The notes under the pieces were generated by a model. That model had not been told where the DNA came from. It saw only the letters and a program-made list of their open reading frames with translations, and ran no database searches. Below, one piece after another: positions 32,423 through 41,256 of a stretch of 64,000 nt of DNA (its first letter is position 1; each line of letters opens with the position of its first letter). Location: positions 1-64,000 of the forward strand of contig DAOTXX010000088.1 in assembly GCA_034434835.1 (NCBI GenBank), written 5' to 3'. A program made the position numbers and the translations under genes. This DNA comes from JBGLNJ01 sp034434835 (GTDB lineage Bacteria > Chloroflexota > Anaerolineae > Fen-1058).

Positions 32423-33310
32423 ATGGAAACCATCACGGTCATCGGCGCAGGCATCATGGGCGCGGGGATCGCGCAAGTGGCCGCTATACACGGCCACCCC
32501 GTCATCCTGTACGACATCGAACTGGCGGCCATCGAGCGAGGGATGCTGCGCATCAAGAGCAGTCTGATGCGCGAGGTGGAAAAAGGCGCGCTTTCCGCCG
32601 AGGAGGCCCAAGCCGCACTGGGGCGTGTCCGGCCTGTCGTGGACACGCGGTCGCTGTGCGCCACCGAGTGGGTCATCGAGGCCGCGCCCGAAGACCTGGA
32701 AACCAAACGCCTCATCTTTTGTGACCTGGACCATCTGTGCGCCGAAACGGCGATCCTCGCCAGCAACACGTCGTCACTCTCGATCACAGCGCTGGGCGGC
32801 GCCACCCGACATCCCGAGCGTGTCGTGGGGATGCACTTTTTCAATCCTGCGCCAGCCATGCCGCTGGTCGAAGTCGTGCGCGGCGACCGCACCGCCGACC
32901 AGGTCATCGCCGCGACGATGGACCTGGCCCGACGTTGGGGCAAGACGCCTGTGCAGGTCCAAGACACGCCGGGGTTCATTGTCAACCGCGTGGCATGTCC
33001 GTTTTACCTGGAAGCGCTCAAGTTGTTGGGCGAGGGCGTGGCCGATGTCGAGACGATTGACCGTATCGTGCGCGCGGGCGGCTTTGAGCTGGGGCCGTTC
33101 GAGTGGTTGGACCAAATCGGCCTGGACGTGAATTTCGCGGTGACGCAGAACATCTATCACGCCTTCTTTGACGACCCGCGCTATCGCCCCCACCCGATTC
33201 AAAAGCGGATGGTGGACGCGGGCCTGTTGGGCCGCCAGACCGGGCGAGGATTCTATGACCACACTCCATATCGCGTGCGCCAAGATTTGACCACCGACAA
33301 CCGTTCATGA
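32423..33310 (+). CDS. 3-hydroxyacyl-CoA dehydrogenase (3-hydroxybutyryl-CoA type)
   Basis: 295 residues from ATG 32423. NAD motif IGAGIMGAGIAQ, catalytic His in GMHFFNPAPAMPLVEVV, Asn/Ser SSLSIT region, and the C-terminal domain with NRVACPFYLEALKLL. Oxidises 3-hydroxyacyl-CoA in beta-oxidation or the reverse reaction in butyrate/PHB-type pathways. No thiolase or enoyl hydratase is adjacent. Confidence 0.93.
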   Translation: METITVIGAGIMGAGIAQVAAIHGHPVILYDIELAAIERGMLRIKSSLMREVEKGALSAEEAQAALGRVRPVVDTRSLCATEWVIEAAPEDLETKRLIFCDLDHLCAETAILASNTSSLSITALGGATRHPERVVGMHFFNPAPAMPLVEVVRGDRTADQVIAATMDLARRWGKTPVQVQDTPGFIVNRVACPFYLEALKLLGEGVADVETIDRIVRAGGFELGPFEWLDQIGLDVNFAVTQNIYHAFFDDPRYRPHPIQKRMVDAGLLGRQTGRGFYDHTPYRVRQDLTTDNRS

Positions 33311-33328
33311 CAGTGGAGTCACAAGCCT

Positions 33329-33535
33329 TCACCGCGTCCGGTTGATGAGGTGATCGAGCGCCAGGTATAGCACAAGGATCGCGCCCAGGACAAACAGCAG
33401 GAGCATCCACCAGGGCATCGGCACGAACACGACGATCCGTAGCCGTGTGAGGACAAACCACAACACGGCGACGGCGACGATCGCGATCAGCAGATTGGAC
33501 AGACGTTCCCTCACATTGCGCCTCACGTATCCCAT
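33329..33535 (-). CDS. small membrane protein
   Basis: 68 residues. Two hydrophobic segments, LLIAIVAVAVLWFVLTRLRI and MPWWMLLLFVLGAILVLYLA, with a basic N-terminus. Resembles LapA/DUF1049-type short membrane proteins, but this is a weak match. It overlaps the end of the upstream ATPase gene by 13 bases, implying coupling. Confidence 0.6.
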   Translation of the reverse strand: MGYVRRNVRERLSNLLIAIVAVAVLWFVLTRLRIVVFVPMPWWMLLLFVLGAILVLYLALDHLINRTR

Positions 33536-34533
33536 GTCGGCTTTGCGCCAGTCGCTTCTAGCCGATCCTGGTCCACATTATACCGGAAGAGCGGCTGGAG
33601 GACATGGCGATCGTTTTCGAGTCCGCGCAGTTCGGTGATCTGTGTGATGCGGCGACCTGCAGGCAGTTTCTCCTGATACACGATCAACCGTAGACCGGAT
33701 ACGATCAGACGGCGGATCTCGGCCAGACCCAGACCCAGATTCGCCATCAGACACATCGCTTCCAGTTTGGTCAGCGCATCCTCCGTGCTGTCGGCGTGCA
33801 GGTTCATCAGACCGTCGTGCCCGCGGCTCATGATCTGGATCGCGCGCATCGCCTCCGGCCCCCACACCTCGCCGATCACCAGCCAATCCGGCCTCATGCG
33901 TGAGGCCACCTCGATCAAATCCGCAAAGGGGACATTCGCCGGACCATCTGCCTCAAGGTAGAGGCAACGCGGATGCTGCACCTGCATCTCGTGGACCGCC
34001 TCGACGACGACGAGTCGCTTGTCCGGCGGGATCAGTTCGGCGATGCGGTTCGCCAGCGTCGTTTTGCCCGAGTTGGCGCCGCCCGCGATGAGCAGGGTCA
34101 TGTTTGTGCGGACAGCCCTTTGCAGAAACTCGTAAGCTTCTTGGGTGACGCAGCCCCACTTGAGCAGGTTTTCCCACGTGACGGGCTGCGCGCCCCAGGC
34201 CAGCATGTGCCGAATGACCAGGCACGGACTGTCGGGCGCGGTCGGCGGGATCACGGCCATCATGCGTGAACCGTCCGGGAAACGCACGTCGGCATACGTT
34301 TTATCTGGGCCGAGCCGGATGCCGTCCAGCGCGAGAATGGCATCTATCAAGGCGCGAACATCTTGCTGTGTTTTGAATGGCGAGGGAATATCCAGCAGTT
34401 GCCAGTCCGAGTCTGGAGCGCGTCGTTCAACGTATACGTGGTCGGGCGAGTCCACGATGATCTCGGCAACGTCTTGATCCTGGTAAAGCGGAGCTAGCGG
34501 CCCCAGCGCGGTTAACAGCTCTTGCTCGTTCAT
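33523..34533 (-). CDS. CpaF/VirB11-type secretion ATPase (orphan)
   Basis: 336 residues. N-terminal YQDQDVAEIIVDSPDHVYVE domain, Walker A GGANSGKTTLANRI, Asp box LVVVEAVHEMQ and His box MNLHADSTEDALTKLE, as in type IV secretion and Tad-pilus ATPases. No TadB/C, pilin or other secretion genes are in the window, only a small membrane protein, so its machine must lie elsewhere or be minimal. Confidence 0.88.
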   Translation of the reverse strand: MNEQELLTALGPLAPLYQDQDVAEIIVDSPDHVYVERRAPDSDWQLLDIPSPFKTQQDVRALIDAILALDGIRLGPDKTYADVRFPDGSRMMAVIPPTAPDSPCLVIRHMLAWGAQPVTWENLLKWGCVTQEAYEFLQRAVRTNMTLLIAGGANSGKTTLANRIAELIPPDKRLVVVEAVHEMQVQHPRCLYLEADGPANVPFADLIEVASRMRPDWLVIGEVWGPEAMRAIQIMSRGHDGLMNLHADSTEDALTKLEAMCLMANLGLGLAEIRRLIVSGLRLIVYQEKLPAGRRITQITELRGLENDRHVLQPLFRYNVDQDRLEATGAKPTWDT

Positions 34534-34647
34534 CGTTTCCTCCTGCTTGCCAGATTTGCATCCAGTTTAGCACCCATTGGCAGTGCGCCGCTTCCGCCAT
34601 TCCCACAGGGGTGAACCTGTGCAAAACCACAGGGGATATGACAAGTA

Positions 34648-35079
34648 TTACGGTCGGCGCTGAATCCAGCCGCGCTGCAGCGCCAAGGTCGCCGCTTCGG
34701 TGCGGGAGGACGCGCCGGTTTTGTTAAAGACGCCGTTCATATGGAACTGGATCGTGCGCTCGCTCAGTCCCAGGCGGTAGGCGATCTCTCTATTCGTCAG
34801 TCCTTCGGCGGCAAGCGTGAGCACCTCGAACTCGCGGGGCGAGAAGGGATGCTCACTCGGAGGAGGCGTTTGGAGCGTGGCGGCAAGATCGCGCGCTTCG
34901 GCCAGGGCCTGGCGCGCCAGTTCGCTCAACACGGCCACAGCGGCATGGGCCGGATAGTTGTTGGGGGGGAGAGCACGCTCGTACACGCGAGCCTGAGCCA
35001 GGAGCAGGTCTAGCGTGTCTGTCAACTCGGTGAGTTGAGGGGGCAACGGTGTAGCCTCGGATGTTTTCCCGGCAGTCAT
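34648..35079 (-). CDS. LuxR-type helix-turn-helix regulator without receiver
   Basis: 143 residues. The N-terminal half is helical and lacks a receiver Asp. The C-terminus is a LuxR helix-turn-helix: FSPREFEVLTLAAEGLTNRE, IAYRLGLSERTIQFHMNGVF, ending TLALQRGWIQRRP. No adjacent kinase. Target genes unknown; a palindrome lies in the 280-base gap before the next plus-strand gene. Confidence 0.85.
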   Translation of the reverse strand: MTAGKTSEATPLPPQLTELTDTLDLLLAQARVYERALPPNNYPAHAAVAVLSELARQALAEARDLAATLQTPPPSEHPFSPREFEVLTLAAEGLTNREIAYRLGLSERTIQFHMNGVFNKTGASSRTEAATLALQRGWIQRRP

Positions 35080-35157
35080 AGGTCACGCGCGCGACAGTTG
35101 TTGGACGATCGAGCCACAGCCAACATGGTTAGCATGCATTGGTGTAAACTTTAGCCC

Positions 35158-35210
35158 CGGAGTGCGGCCTTCAGGCCGCGTTTTATGCAGGCTGAAGCCT
35201 GCACTCCAAC
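35158..35210. repeat. GGAGTGCGG...CCTGCACTCC palindrome
   Basis: GGAGTGCGGCCTTCAGGCC and GGCTGAAGCCTGCACTCC form an imperfect long hairpin in the divergent gap between the LuxR gene and the first AP-superfamily gene. Intergenic palindromic element, no coding capacity. Confidence 0.7.
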
Positions 35211-35270
35211 CTCAAGTTGACACGCATGGGTTAGCATGATTCTAGCACAAAAAGACTTGAGCACAATGGC

Positions 35271-35300
35271 TTTGCGCGTTGACGCGGATTCTGTTATAGT
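35271..35300 (+). promoter_or_regulatory. candidate promoter of the phosphodiesterase/glycosyltransferase cluster
   Basis: TTTGCG (35271-35276), 18-base spacer, TATAGT (35295-35300). Moderate match. Confidence 0.35.
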
Positions 35301-35312
35301 TACCTCCGCTTA

Positions 35313-35350
35313 CCAATATCCACTACCTAATACTCAGTACCCAACACCAA
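35313..35350. repeat. degenerate repeat before the first AP-superfamily gene
   Basis: CCAATATCCACTACCTAATA and CTCAGTACCCAACACC are variants of one short unit (TACTCAGTACCC-like). It is part of the transcribed leader. Confidence 0.5.
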
Positions 35351-35360
35351 AGGACGAATC

Positions 35361-37004
35361 GTGAATTGTAAGGTGTTGATCATTGGCCTGGACGGCGCGA
35401 CGTGGACCAACCTGCGCCCGTGGATCGAGCAGGGCAAGCTGCCTCATCTGGGCAAGCTGGTGGCCGAAGGCGCGTCCGGGCCACTCACGACGACCATCCC
35501 GCCGGTCTCGCCTTCGGCGTGGGTGTCGTTTGCCACCGGCTGCAATCCGGGCAAGCACGGCGTGTTTGACTTTGTCTTTCCGCGTCAGAACGCTTACGAC
35601 ATCGGCGTGGTCAATGTGAACATGCGCGCGGCGCCGCCATTCTGGCAAGTGATCGAAGACGCGGGTGGACAAGTAGGGTTGGCGAGCGTACCGATCACTT
35701 TTCCGCCGCAGCCGATCCAGGGCTGGACCGTGTGCGGCTTTATCGTGCCGAACGAGCAGGCCGCGTACACTCAGCCGCCAGAGCTGAAACAGCAAATCAA
35801 AGAGGCAGGCCTGGTCTGGCCGCTGCACGAATTCGAGGGCCATCGCAGCCGTGACCCGCGCAAGTTCTTGCAGGACATGCGCTCCTTTGATGAATCGCGC
35901 ACTCGGGTCGTGACCTGGCTGATGAAAACGCGCCCGTGGGATTTGGTCGCGTTTGTTATCAAGACAACCGACACGACCCAGCACGAAGTCTGGCATCTGC
36001 TCGACCCACAGCATCCGCGCCACGATCCAGAGATGGCGGCAACAGTGCAAGATGACATCGTCGCTTTTTTTCAGGCGATGGATGCCTGCGTCGGGCAACT
36101 GGTCCAAACCGCCGGGCCAGAGACCACCGTCATCGTGATGAGCGATCATGGCGGCGGGCCGTTCGAGAAATTCTTTCACGTCAACAACTGGCTGGCGGCA
36201 CAGGGCTGGCTCAAGTTCAAGCGCACGCCGCTGGCTCTGATCAAGCGCGCGATGTTTGCGGCCGGCTTTACGCCGATCACCGCGCTCAAGATCGTCAACC
36301 GGTTACGATTGGGACGATTCCGCAAGAACGTCAAGCGCGGGCGCGGGCGCGGGTGGCTGGGGCAACTGTTCCTCAGCTTGCGCGACGTGGATTGGACGCG
36401 CACGCAGGCGTTTTCCATCGGCAACTTTGGGCAGATTTACCTCAACACCCGAGGCGTTCGACCGCAAGGCATCGTCGAGCCGGGCGCCGAATACGAAGTG
36501 GTGCGCGAGCGGATCATCCAGCAGGCGCTCGCCTTGCGCGATCCCGAATCGGGCGACGCCGTCATCCACGCCGCGTACAAGCGCGAAGAGCTTTACCATG
36601 GCGCTCGATTGAGCCACGCGCCCGACATTATCTTGCACACCGACCGCGCCAGGTACGTGTCATTCGGTCATGCCGATTTCGGCAGCAATAAGCTGATCGA
36701 GCCTTCCATCGGACAGACCGGACATCACACGATGGATGGGATCGTCATCTTGCGTGGGGCCAGGATTCCGGCCGGGACGCGCCTCGAAGGCGCGAACATC
36801 GTAGATATTGCGCCGACGGTGCTGGCGCTCATGGGCTTGCCGGTGCCAGAGACGATGGACGGCAAGGTTTTGTTTGGGATGGAAACACGAAGCGCTGGAA
36901 CACGTGAACGAGACCGCCGGGAAGTCGAGAGCGAGAATCCCTACTCCGAAGAAGACGAAGAGCAGGTGATGGAGCGCCTGCGTGAACTCGGATACGTTGC
37001 GTGA
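35361..37004 (+). CDS. alkaline-phosphatase-superfamily phosphodiesterase/pyrophosphatase-like
   Basis: 547 residues from GTG 35361. Metal-binding Asp in IIGLDGATW, nucleophile region PPVSPSAWVSFATGCNPGKH, and metal site VIVMSDHGGGPFEKFF place it with type I phosphodiesterase/nucleotide-pyrophosphatase proteins. No signal peptide, so probably cytoplasmic. It ends EEDEEQVMERLRELGYVA, a tail also found on the paralog at 39628. Substrate unknown; the adjacent glycosyltransferase suggests glycan or lipid-linked phosphate chemistry. Confidence 0.88.
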   Translation: MNCKVLIIGLDGATWTNLRPWIEQGKLPHLGKLVAEGASGPLTTTIPPVSPSAWVSFATGCNPGKHGVFDFVFPRQNAYDIGVVNVNMRAAPPFWQVIEDAGGQVGLASVPITFPPQPIQGWTVCGFIVPNEQAAYTQPPELKQQIKEAGLVWPLHEFEGHRSRDPRKFLQDMRSFDESRTRVVTWLMKTRPWDLVAFVIKTTDTTQHEVWHLLDPQHPRHDPEMAATVQDDIVAFFQAMDACVGQLVQTAGPETTVIVMSDHGGGPFEKFFHVNNWLAAQGWLKFKRTPLALIKRAMFAAGFTPITALKIVNRLRLGRFRKNVKRGRGRGWLGQLFLSLRDVDWTRTQAFSIGNFGQIYLNTRGVRPQGIVEPGAEYEVVRERIIQQALALRDPESGDAVIHAAYKREELYHGARLSHAPDIILHTDRARYVSFGHADFGSNKLIEPSIGQTGHHTMDGIVILRGARIPAGTRLEGANIVDIAPTVLALMGLPVPETMDGKVLFGMETRSAGTRERDRREVESENPYSEEDEEQVMERLRELGYVA

Positions 37005-37027
37005 TTATAGACGTTCAGAAAAAATTG

Positions 37028-37990
37028 ATGGATACCATCGCTCTCTCCATTATCCTTCCCATCTATAACGAAGCTGGCGCGTTGCCCGGCCTGCGTACCG
37101 AACTGACCGCGGTGCTTTCGTCGCTGGGCCAAAGCTACGAGATCATCGCCGTGGATGACGGCTCGTGCGACGACAGCCTGGCTGTCCTCAAGCAATGGGC
37201 GCAGGCCGATCCCCATTTGACTGTCATCTCGCTGCGGCGCAACTTTGGGCAGACGGCAGCGTTTGCGGCAGGTTTTGATCACGCATGCGGTGAGGTGGTG
37301 ATCACACTGGACGCCGACGGGCAAAACGATCCGGCCGACATCCCCCGGCTGCTAGCCCGGCTCGACGAAGGTTACGACATCGTCTCTGGCTGGCGACAGA
37401 ACCGCCAGGAGCCGTTCTTCCTGCGGCGGTTGCCGTCCATCGTTGCCAACTGGCTCATCTCGCGCACAACCGACATCAAATTGCATGACTATGGCTGTTC
37501 GCTCAAGGCGTACCGGCGTGAGGTGATCAAGAATGTGCATCTCTATGGCGAACTGCACCGCTTTATCCCCGCGCTGGCTTCGTGGATGGGTGTTCGGGTC
37601 GCCGAAATACCGGTGAATGACCGCAAGCGCGTGTACGGCAAGAGCAAAGTCGGCCTTGATCGAACCGTGCGCGTCATGCTCGACCTGCTGACGGTTGCCT
37701 TTTTGTTGAGCTATAGCGCGCGCCCGATGCAGTTGTTCGGCGGGCTGGGATTGGTCTCCGTCGGGATCGGCACGCTGGTGGGGTTGTACCTGACCATTCT
37801 CAAGTTGTTTTATGGCGTCAGCTTATCGAACCGCCCGCTACTGTGGTTAGCGGTGTTGCTCATCGTCATCGGTGTGCAATTCATCTCGATGGGGCTGATG
37901 GCGGAACTCATCAGCCGAACGTACCACGAGACCCAGAACAAGCCGATCTATGCGGTGCGCGAGATCGTCCGACGCGGTGCAGGGCGGTGA
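37028..37990 (+). CDS. GT2 glycosyltransferase, polyprenyl/dolichyl-phosphate sugar transferase-like
   Basis: About 320 residues from ATG 37028; a GTG at 37001 overlaps the preceding stop and would add nine residues. GT-A core with IILPIYNEAGALPGL, AVDDGSCDDSLAVL and the DxD in TLDADGQNDP. KSKVGLDRTVRVMLDLL precedes two C-terminal membrane helices, the DPM1/ArnC-like layout. Likely transfers a sugar to a polyprenyl carrier. Confidence 0.92.
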   Translation: MDTIALSIILPIYNEAGALPGLRTELTAVLSSLGQSYEIIAVDDGSCDDSLAVLKQWAQADPHLTVISLRRNFGQTAAFAAGFDHACGEVVITLDADGQNDPADIPRLLARLDEGYDIVSGWRQNRQEPFFLRRLPSIVANWLISRTTDIKLHDYGCSLKAYRREVIKNVHLYGELHRFIPALASWMGVRVAEIPVNDRKRVYGKSKVGLDRTVRVMLDLLTVAFLLSYSARPMQLFGGLGLVSVGIGTLVGLYLTILKLFYGVSLSNRPLLWLAVLLIVIGVQFISMGLMAELISRTYHETQNKPIYAVREIVRRGAGR

Positions 37991-38173
37991 AACCTGCCTG
38001 GCGCGCCTAGTCCAGATTTGATCACGCCTTCAGAGCGCCACTACCTCAGAAGCTCATTTAGCAGTATAATGACAGGGGTAGAGTGATCTCACCTGTGCCA
38101 TGCATCTCTGTCTGTTGGGCAACATTCCCTTGTTCTCCATCATACCGTTTGATATTGCGATAGGGAACGCACC
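37991..38173. promoter_or_regulatory. gap with a -10 box before brnT
   Basis: 183 bases without a gene. A perfect TATAAT lies at 38065-38070 without a good -35; it is the likely promoter region of brnTA. Confidence 0.4.
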
Positions 38174-38470
38174 GTGCAGTATAACTTTGAATGGGACCCA
38201 TCGAAAGCGAAAGAGAATCTCCACAAACATAAGGTCAGTTTTGAGCGTGCTTCCCAAGTCTTTCTTGACCCATACATGCTATCTATTGAAGATGAGGAAC
38301 ATAGTGAAGCAGAAGACCGCTGGATAACTCTGGGAATGGACAAAAATGGATTACTTCTCGTTGTCCACCACACTTTTCGCCAAGTTGACCCGGACAACTG
38401 CAACATTCGGATAATCTCTGCCCGAAAACCCACAAAGAGAGAAGCAAAGCAATATCATACGAGGTTATGA
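38174..38470 (+). CDS. brnT: BrnT-type RNase toxin
   Basis: 98 residues. The N-terminal FEWDPSKAKENLHKHKVSFE is the BrnT signature. DRWITLGMDKNGLLLVVHHT and IRIISARKPTKREAKQY carry the RelE-fold core and basic catalytic end. Overlaps brnA by ATGA. AT-richer than flanking genes, compatible with transfer. Confidence 0.95.
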   Translation: MQYNFEWDPSKAKENLHKHKVSFERASQVFLDPYMLSIEDEEHSEAEDRWITLGMDKNGLLLVVHHTFRQVDPDNCNIRIISARKPTKREAKQYHTRL

Positions 38471-38673
38471 GCATGAAAAAGGAATACGATTTCTCCCAGG
38501 GGGTGCGCGGCAAGTTCTATCGTCCCAATGTTCGACTCAACCTTCCGGTTTACCTGGACGATGACATTGCTGAATTCATCCAGAGATATGCAAAGCGGAA
38601 AAAAGTTGATGTGCAAACAGTCGTGAACGAGATCTTGCGCAGCAACAAGGAAATGCTTCAGGCGCTCCGATAG
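38467..38673 (+). CDS. brnA: BrnA-like antitoxin
   Basis: 68 residues. It lies immediately after brnT. The N-terminal GVRGKFYRPNVRLNLPVYLD is followed by a ribbon-helix-helix (DDIAEFIQRYAKRKKVDVQT). 'KGVRGKF' is typical of DNA-binding BrnA-type antitoxins that autoregulate the operon. Confidence 0.88.
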   Translation: MSMKKEYDFSQGVRGKFYRPNVRLNLPVYLDDDIAEFIQRYAKRKKVDVQTVVNEILRSNKEMLQALR

Positions 38674-38816
38674 GACTGCAAGAGCGGAGAATACCCACAC
38701 ACCGACCACGCCCTATATACATGGCGTTTGGACGCAGACTGTGGCCTCATTTCGCGTGGCAGCATGCTACAGTATTGACCGACCGTTGATGACAGGCGAT
38801 GCCATGGGAGAAACCC

Positions 38817-39596
38817 ATGCCGGAATCGTATAACAAAATTGCAGAAGGCATCGTCAAGGGCACCGTCCCGATGGTAGCCAGCTTTGTCGAGCGCTACGTC
38901 TCGGACGACGAACCGGGCTTTTTCGCTGGCGAGCGGGAGCATATCGAAGGCGACATCCGCGTTCACGTGACGATCTTTGGGCACCTCGAGCAGGCCGACT
39001 CAATGCACCTGGGCGTGGTGGACTTGCAGCAATTGCCCGAAGGGCGCGTGTGGATGGTCGTCGGCGTGCTGCCCACCGTGACGGACGGCGAAGCCTGGCT
39101 GAACGATGTGTACTCGGCGATGGTGCGCCGGATGGCGGCGCGGCTGGTGCAGTTTGGCTTTATTGATGCGCCCAACCGCCCGCGGCTCAAACCCGGCTCG
39201 CCGCTGACGCTGACCCAGGTCGCTCAGGCGCTCAAGCCGGCCCGGCCCGCGCCCACACCCTCTCCTGCTCCACCTCCAGCGCCAGCGCCGGCCGCCGAGC
39301 AACCCAAACCAGCCCCAGCCGCTGCGCCGGCTGAACCCGTTCGACCGGAAAAACCCGCTGCCGCGCCAAGTGTCAGTCAAGCCGCGCCACCTGCGCCGGC
39401 CCCCCAGCCCGCTTTTGTTCAACCCGCGCCGTCACCGGCAGTGCTCTCGGCCTCCCAAGTCACTTCGCCCCCACCGAGCCTGCTGGGCCAGTTCCCCACC
39501 CAACAGCTCGACCTGGTGCTCACGATCGTCATGGTGTTCATTTGGGCGCTGGCGTGCGGAGTGTTATTTTACCTGCTGACGCTGTTACTCAAGTGA
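38817..39596 (+). CDS. C-terminally anchored protein with Pro/Ala linker
   Basis: 259 residues from ATG 38817 (GGGAG upstream). The N-terminal 130 residues form an unrecognised alpha/beta domain (IAEGIVKGTVPMVASFVERY, DIRVHVTIFGHLEQADSMHL). Then comes a Pro/Ala-rich linker of about 80 residues and a single hydrophobic segment at the very end (LVLTIVMVFIWALACGVLFY). No signal peptide, so this is a tail-anchored topology. Overlap with the paired AP-superfamily genes is positional only. Confidence 0.65.
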   Translation: MPESYNKIAEGIVKGTVPMVASFVERYVSDDEPGFFAGEREHIEGDIRVHVTIFGHLEQADSMHLGVVDLQQLPEGRVWMVVGVLPTVTDGEAWLNDVYSAMVRRMAARLVQFGFIDAPNRPRLKPGSPLTLTQVAQALKPARPAPTPSPAPPPAPAPAAEQPKPAPAAAPAEPVRPEKPAAAPSVSQAAPPAPAPQPAFVQPAPSPAVLSASQVTSPPPSLLGQFPTQQLDLVLTIVMVFIWALACGVLFYLLTLLLK

Positions 39597-39627
39597 GCCA
39601 GGCATTGGTCGCTGTGTCCCAACCGAT

Positions 39628-41250
39628 ATGAACCGACTGCTCGTCTTCGGCCTCGACGGCGCCGCTCCGGACCTGATCCACCTGTGGGCCGCGCAAGGCC
39701 ATCTCCCCACGCTCGCCAAACTGATCGCCGAAGGAACGCACGGTCAACTGGAAAGCACGCTCCCGCCAGTCACGTCGCCTGCGTGGCCGTCGTTCATGAC
39801 CGGCAAGAACCCCGGGCGCCACGGCGTGTTCGATTTCATCCGCCCGCGCGCCGGCAAGTTCGACATGGTCAACGCCAGCCAGATTGACGGGCGCATGATC
39901 TGGGAATATCTATCCGATGCCGGCCTGACGTGCGGCGTGCTCAACGTGCCGATCACGTACCCGCCGCGCCCGATCAAGGGCTACCTGGTGCCGGGCCTGC
40001 TCAGCCCCGATCAGGGCAAGACGACCTGGCCGCCGGATCTCCTCGAGCCGTATGAGGCGGAGCTTGGCCCGTATCGCCTGACGCCGCGCGTCCAGTACAA
40101 GGCCGGCAACGAAGACGAATTCATCGCCGACATCTACGATTTGATCGAGACGCAGGCGCGATACGCGCTCCAGTTGATGCGCGATCATCCCACCGACTTG
40201 ACCATGGCGCATTTCCTGGCGACCGACATCAGTCAACACGCGCTCTGGAAGCACCAGGACCCGACTCACCCGATGCACGATCCGGCGCTTGCGACACGAT
40301 ACGGTCACGCCATCCGCGAGATTTACGCGCGGCTCGACGCCGTCATCGGCCAGATGATGGAACTTGCGCCGGACGCCACGGTGATCGTGATGAGCGATCA
40401 CGGCTTTGGGCCGCTGCACCGCATCGTCAATCTCAACATACTGTTCCTGGAGGCGGGCCTGCTCGCGCTCAAGCAAACGCCGTGGGTTCGGTTGCGCGCC
40501 TGGGCGTTCAAGCGTGGATTCACCCCGGCTTCCGTGTGGAAGCTCATCGAGCGGCTGGGCTTGCAAAACATCGTCTGGCGCGTGAGCAAAAAGGCGCGCA
40601 ATGAGGTCGTGAATCGCTTTCTCGGTTTTGAGGATGTGGATTGGTCACGCACGCTGGCGTATTCGATGGGGCACGTCGGGCAGGTGTACGTCAACCTCAA
40701 AGGTCGCGAGCCGCAGGGCATCGTCGAGCCGGACGATTACGTGGCAGTGCGCCAGCGCGTGATCGAGGTGATCCAAAGCCTGAGCGACCGCGAGGGTTCG
40801 CCTCTCCAGGTGGATCGCATCATCCCCCGTGAACAAGCCGCCTCTGGGCCTTATCTTGACCGCGCGCCGGATTTGCACATCATGCTCGACGGCTACCGCA
40901 CGATCGCGTTCCCACTGTTTGCGACGGACGGCAAAATCGTCACACGGCAGATTCGCGGCGATTCGGGCTGTCATCGCCTGCATGGTGTGTTCATTGCGCG
41001 TGGGCCAGGCATCGCCCGCGGCGAGATCGCCGGCGCGCGCATCATTGATCTCGCGCCAACGATTCTGCACTTGATGAATGCCCCTGTGCCGGACGACATG
41101 GACGGGCACGTGCTGACCGAGGCGCTCGTCGCGCCAGCGCCGATCAAAACGCAGACCGCTGTGCCGTCCTCTCAAGCGCAAGAAGACTTGACCGTCGAGG
41201 AAGCTGCCGAGGTGGAGGAGAGATTGCGGGCGTTGGGTTACCTCGGTTAG
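39628..41250 (+). CDS. alkaline-phosphatase-superfamily phosphodiesterase-like (paralog)
   Basis: 540 residues. VFGLDGAAPDLI, nucleophile region PPVTSPAWPSFMTGKNPGRH and VIVMSDHGFGPLHRIV repeat the layout of the 35361 protein. It ends AAEVEERLRALGYLG, the same tail motif. No signal peptide. The two paralogs lie 2.6 kb apart around a glycosyltransferase, suggesting a shared pathway. Confidence 0.88.
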   Translation: MNRLLVFGLDGAAPDLIHLWAAQGHLPTLAKLIAEGTHGQLESTLPPVTSPAWPSFMTGKNPGRHGVFDFIRPRAGKFDMVNASQIDGRMIWEYLSDAGLTCGVLNVPITYPPRPIKGYLVPGLLSPDQGKTTWPPDLLEPYEAELGPYRLTPRVQYKAGNEDEFIADIYDLIETQARYALQLMRDHPTDLTMAHFLATDISQHALWKHQDPTHPMHDPALATRYGHAIREIYARLDAVIGQMMELAPDATVIVMSDHGFGPLHRIVNLNILFLEAGLLALKQTPWVRLRAWAFKRGFTPASVWKLIERLGLQNIVWRVSKKARNEVVNRFLGFEDVDWSRTLAYSMGHVGQVYVNLKGREPQGIVEPDDYVAVRQRVIEVIQSLSDREGSPLQVDRIIPREQAASGPYLDRAPDLHIMLDGYRTIAFPLFATDGKIVTRQIRGDSGCHRLHGVFIARGPGIARGEIAGARIIDLAPTILHLMNAPVPDDMDGHVLTEALVAPAPIKTQTAVPSSQAQEDLTVEEAAEVEERLRALGYLG

Positions 41251-41256
41251 CGAATC

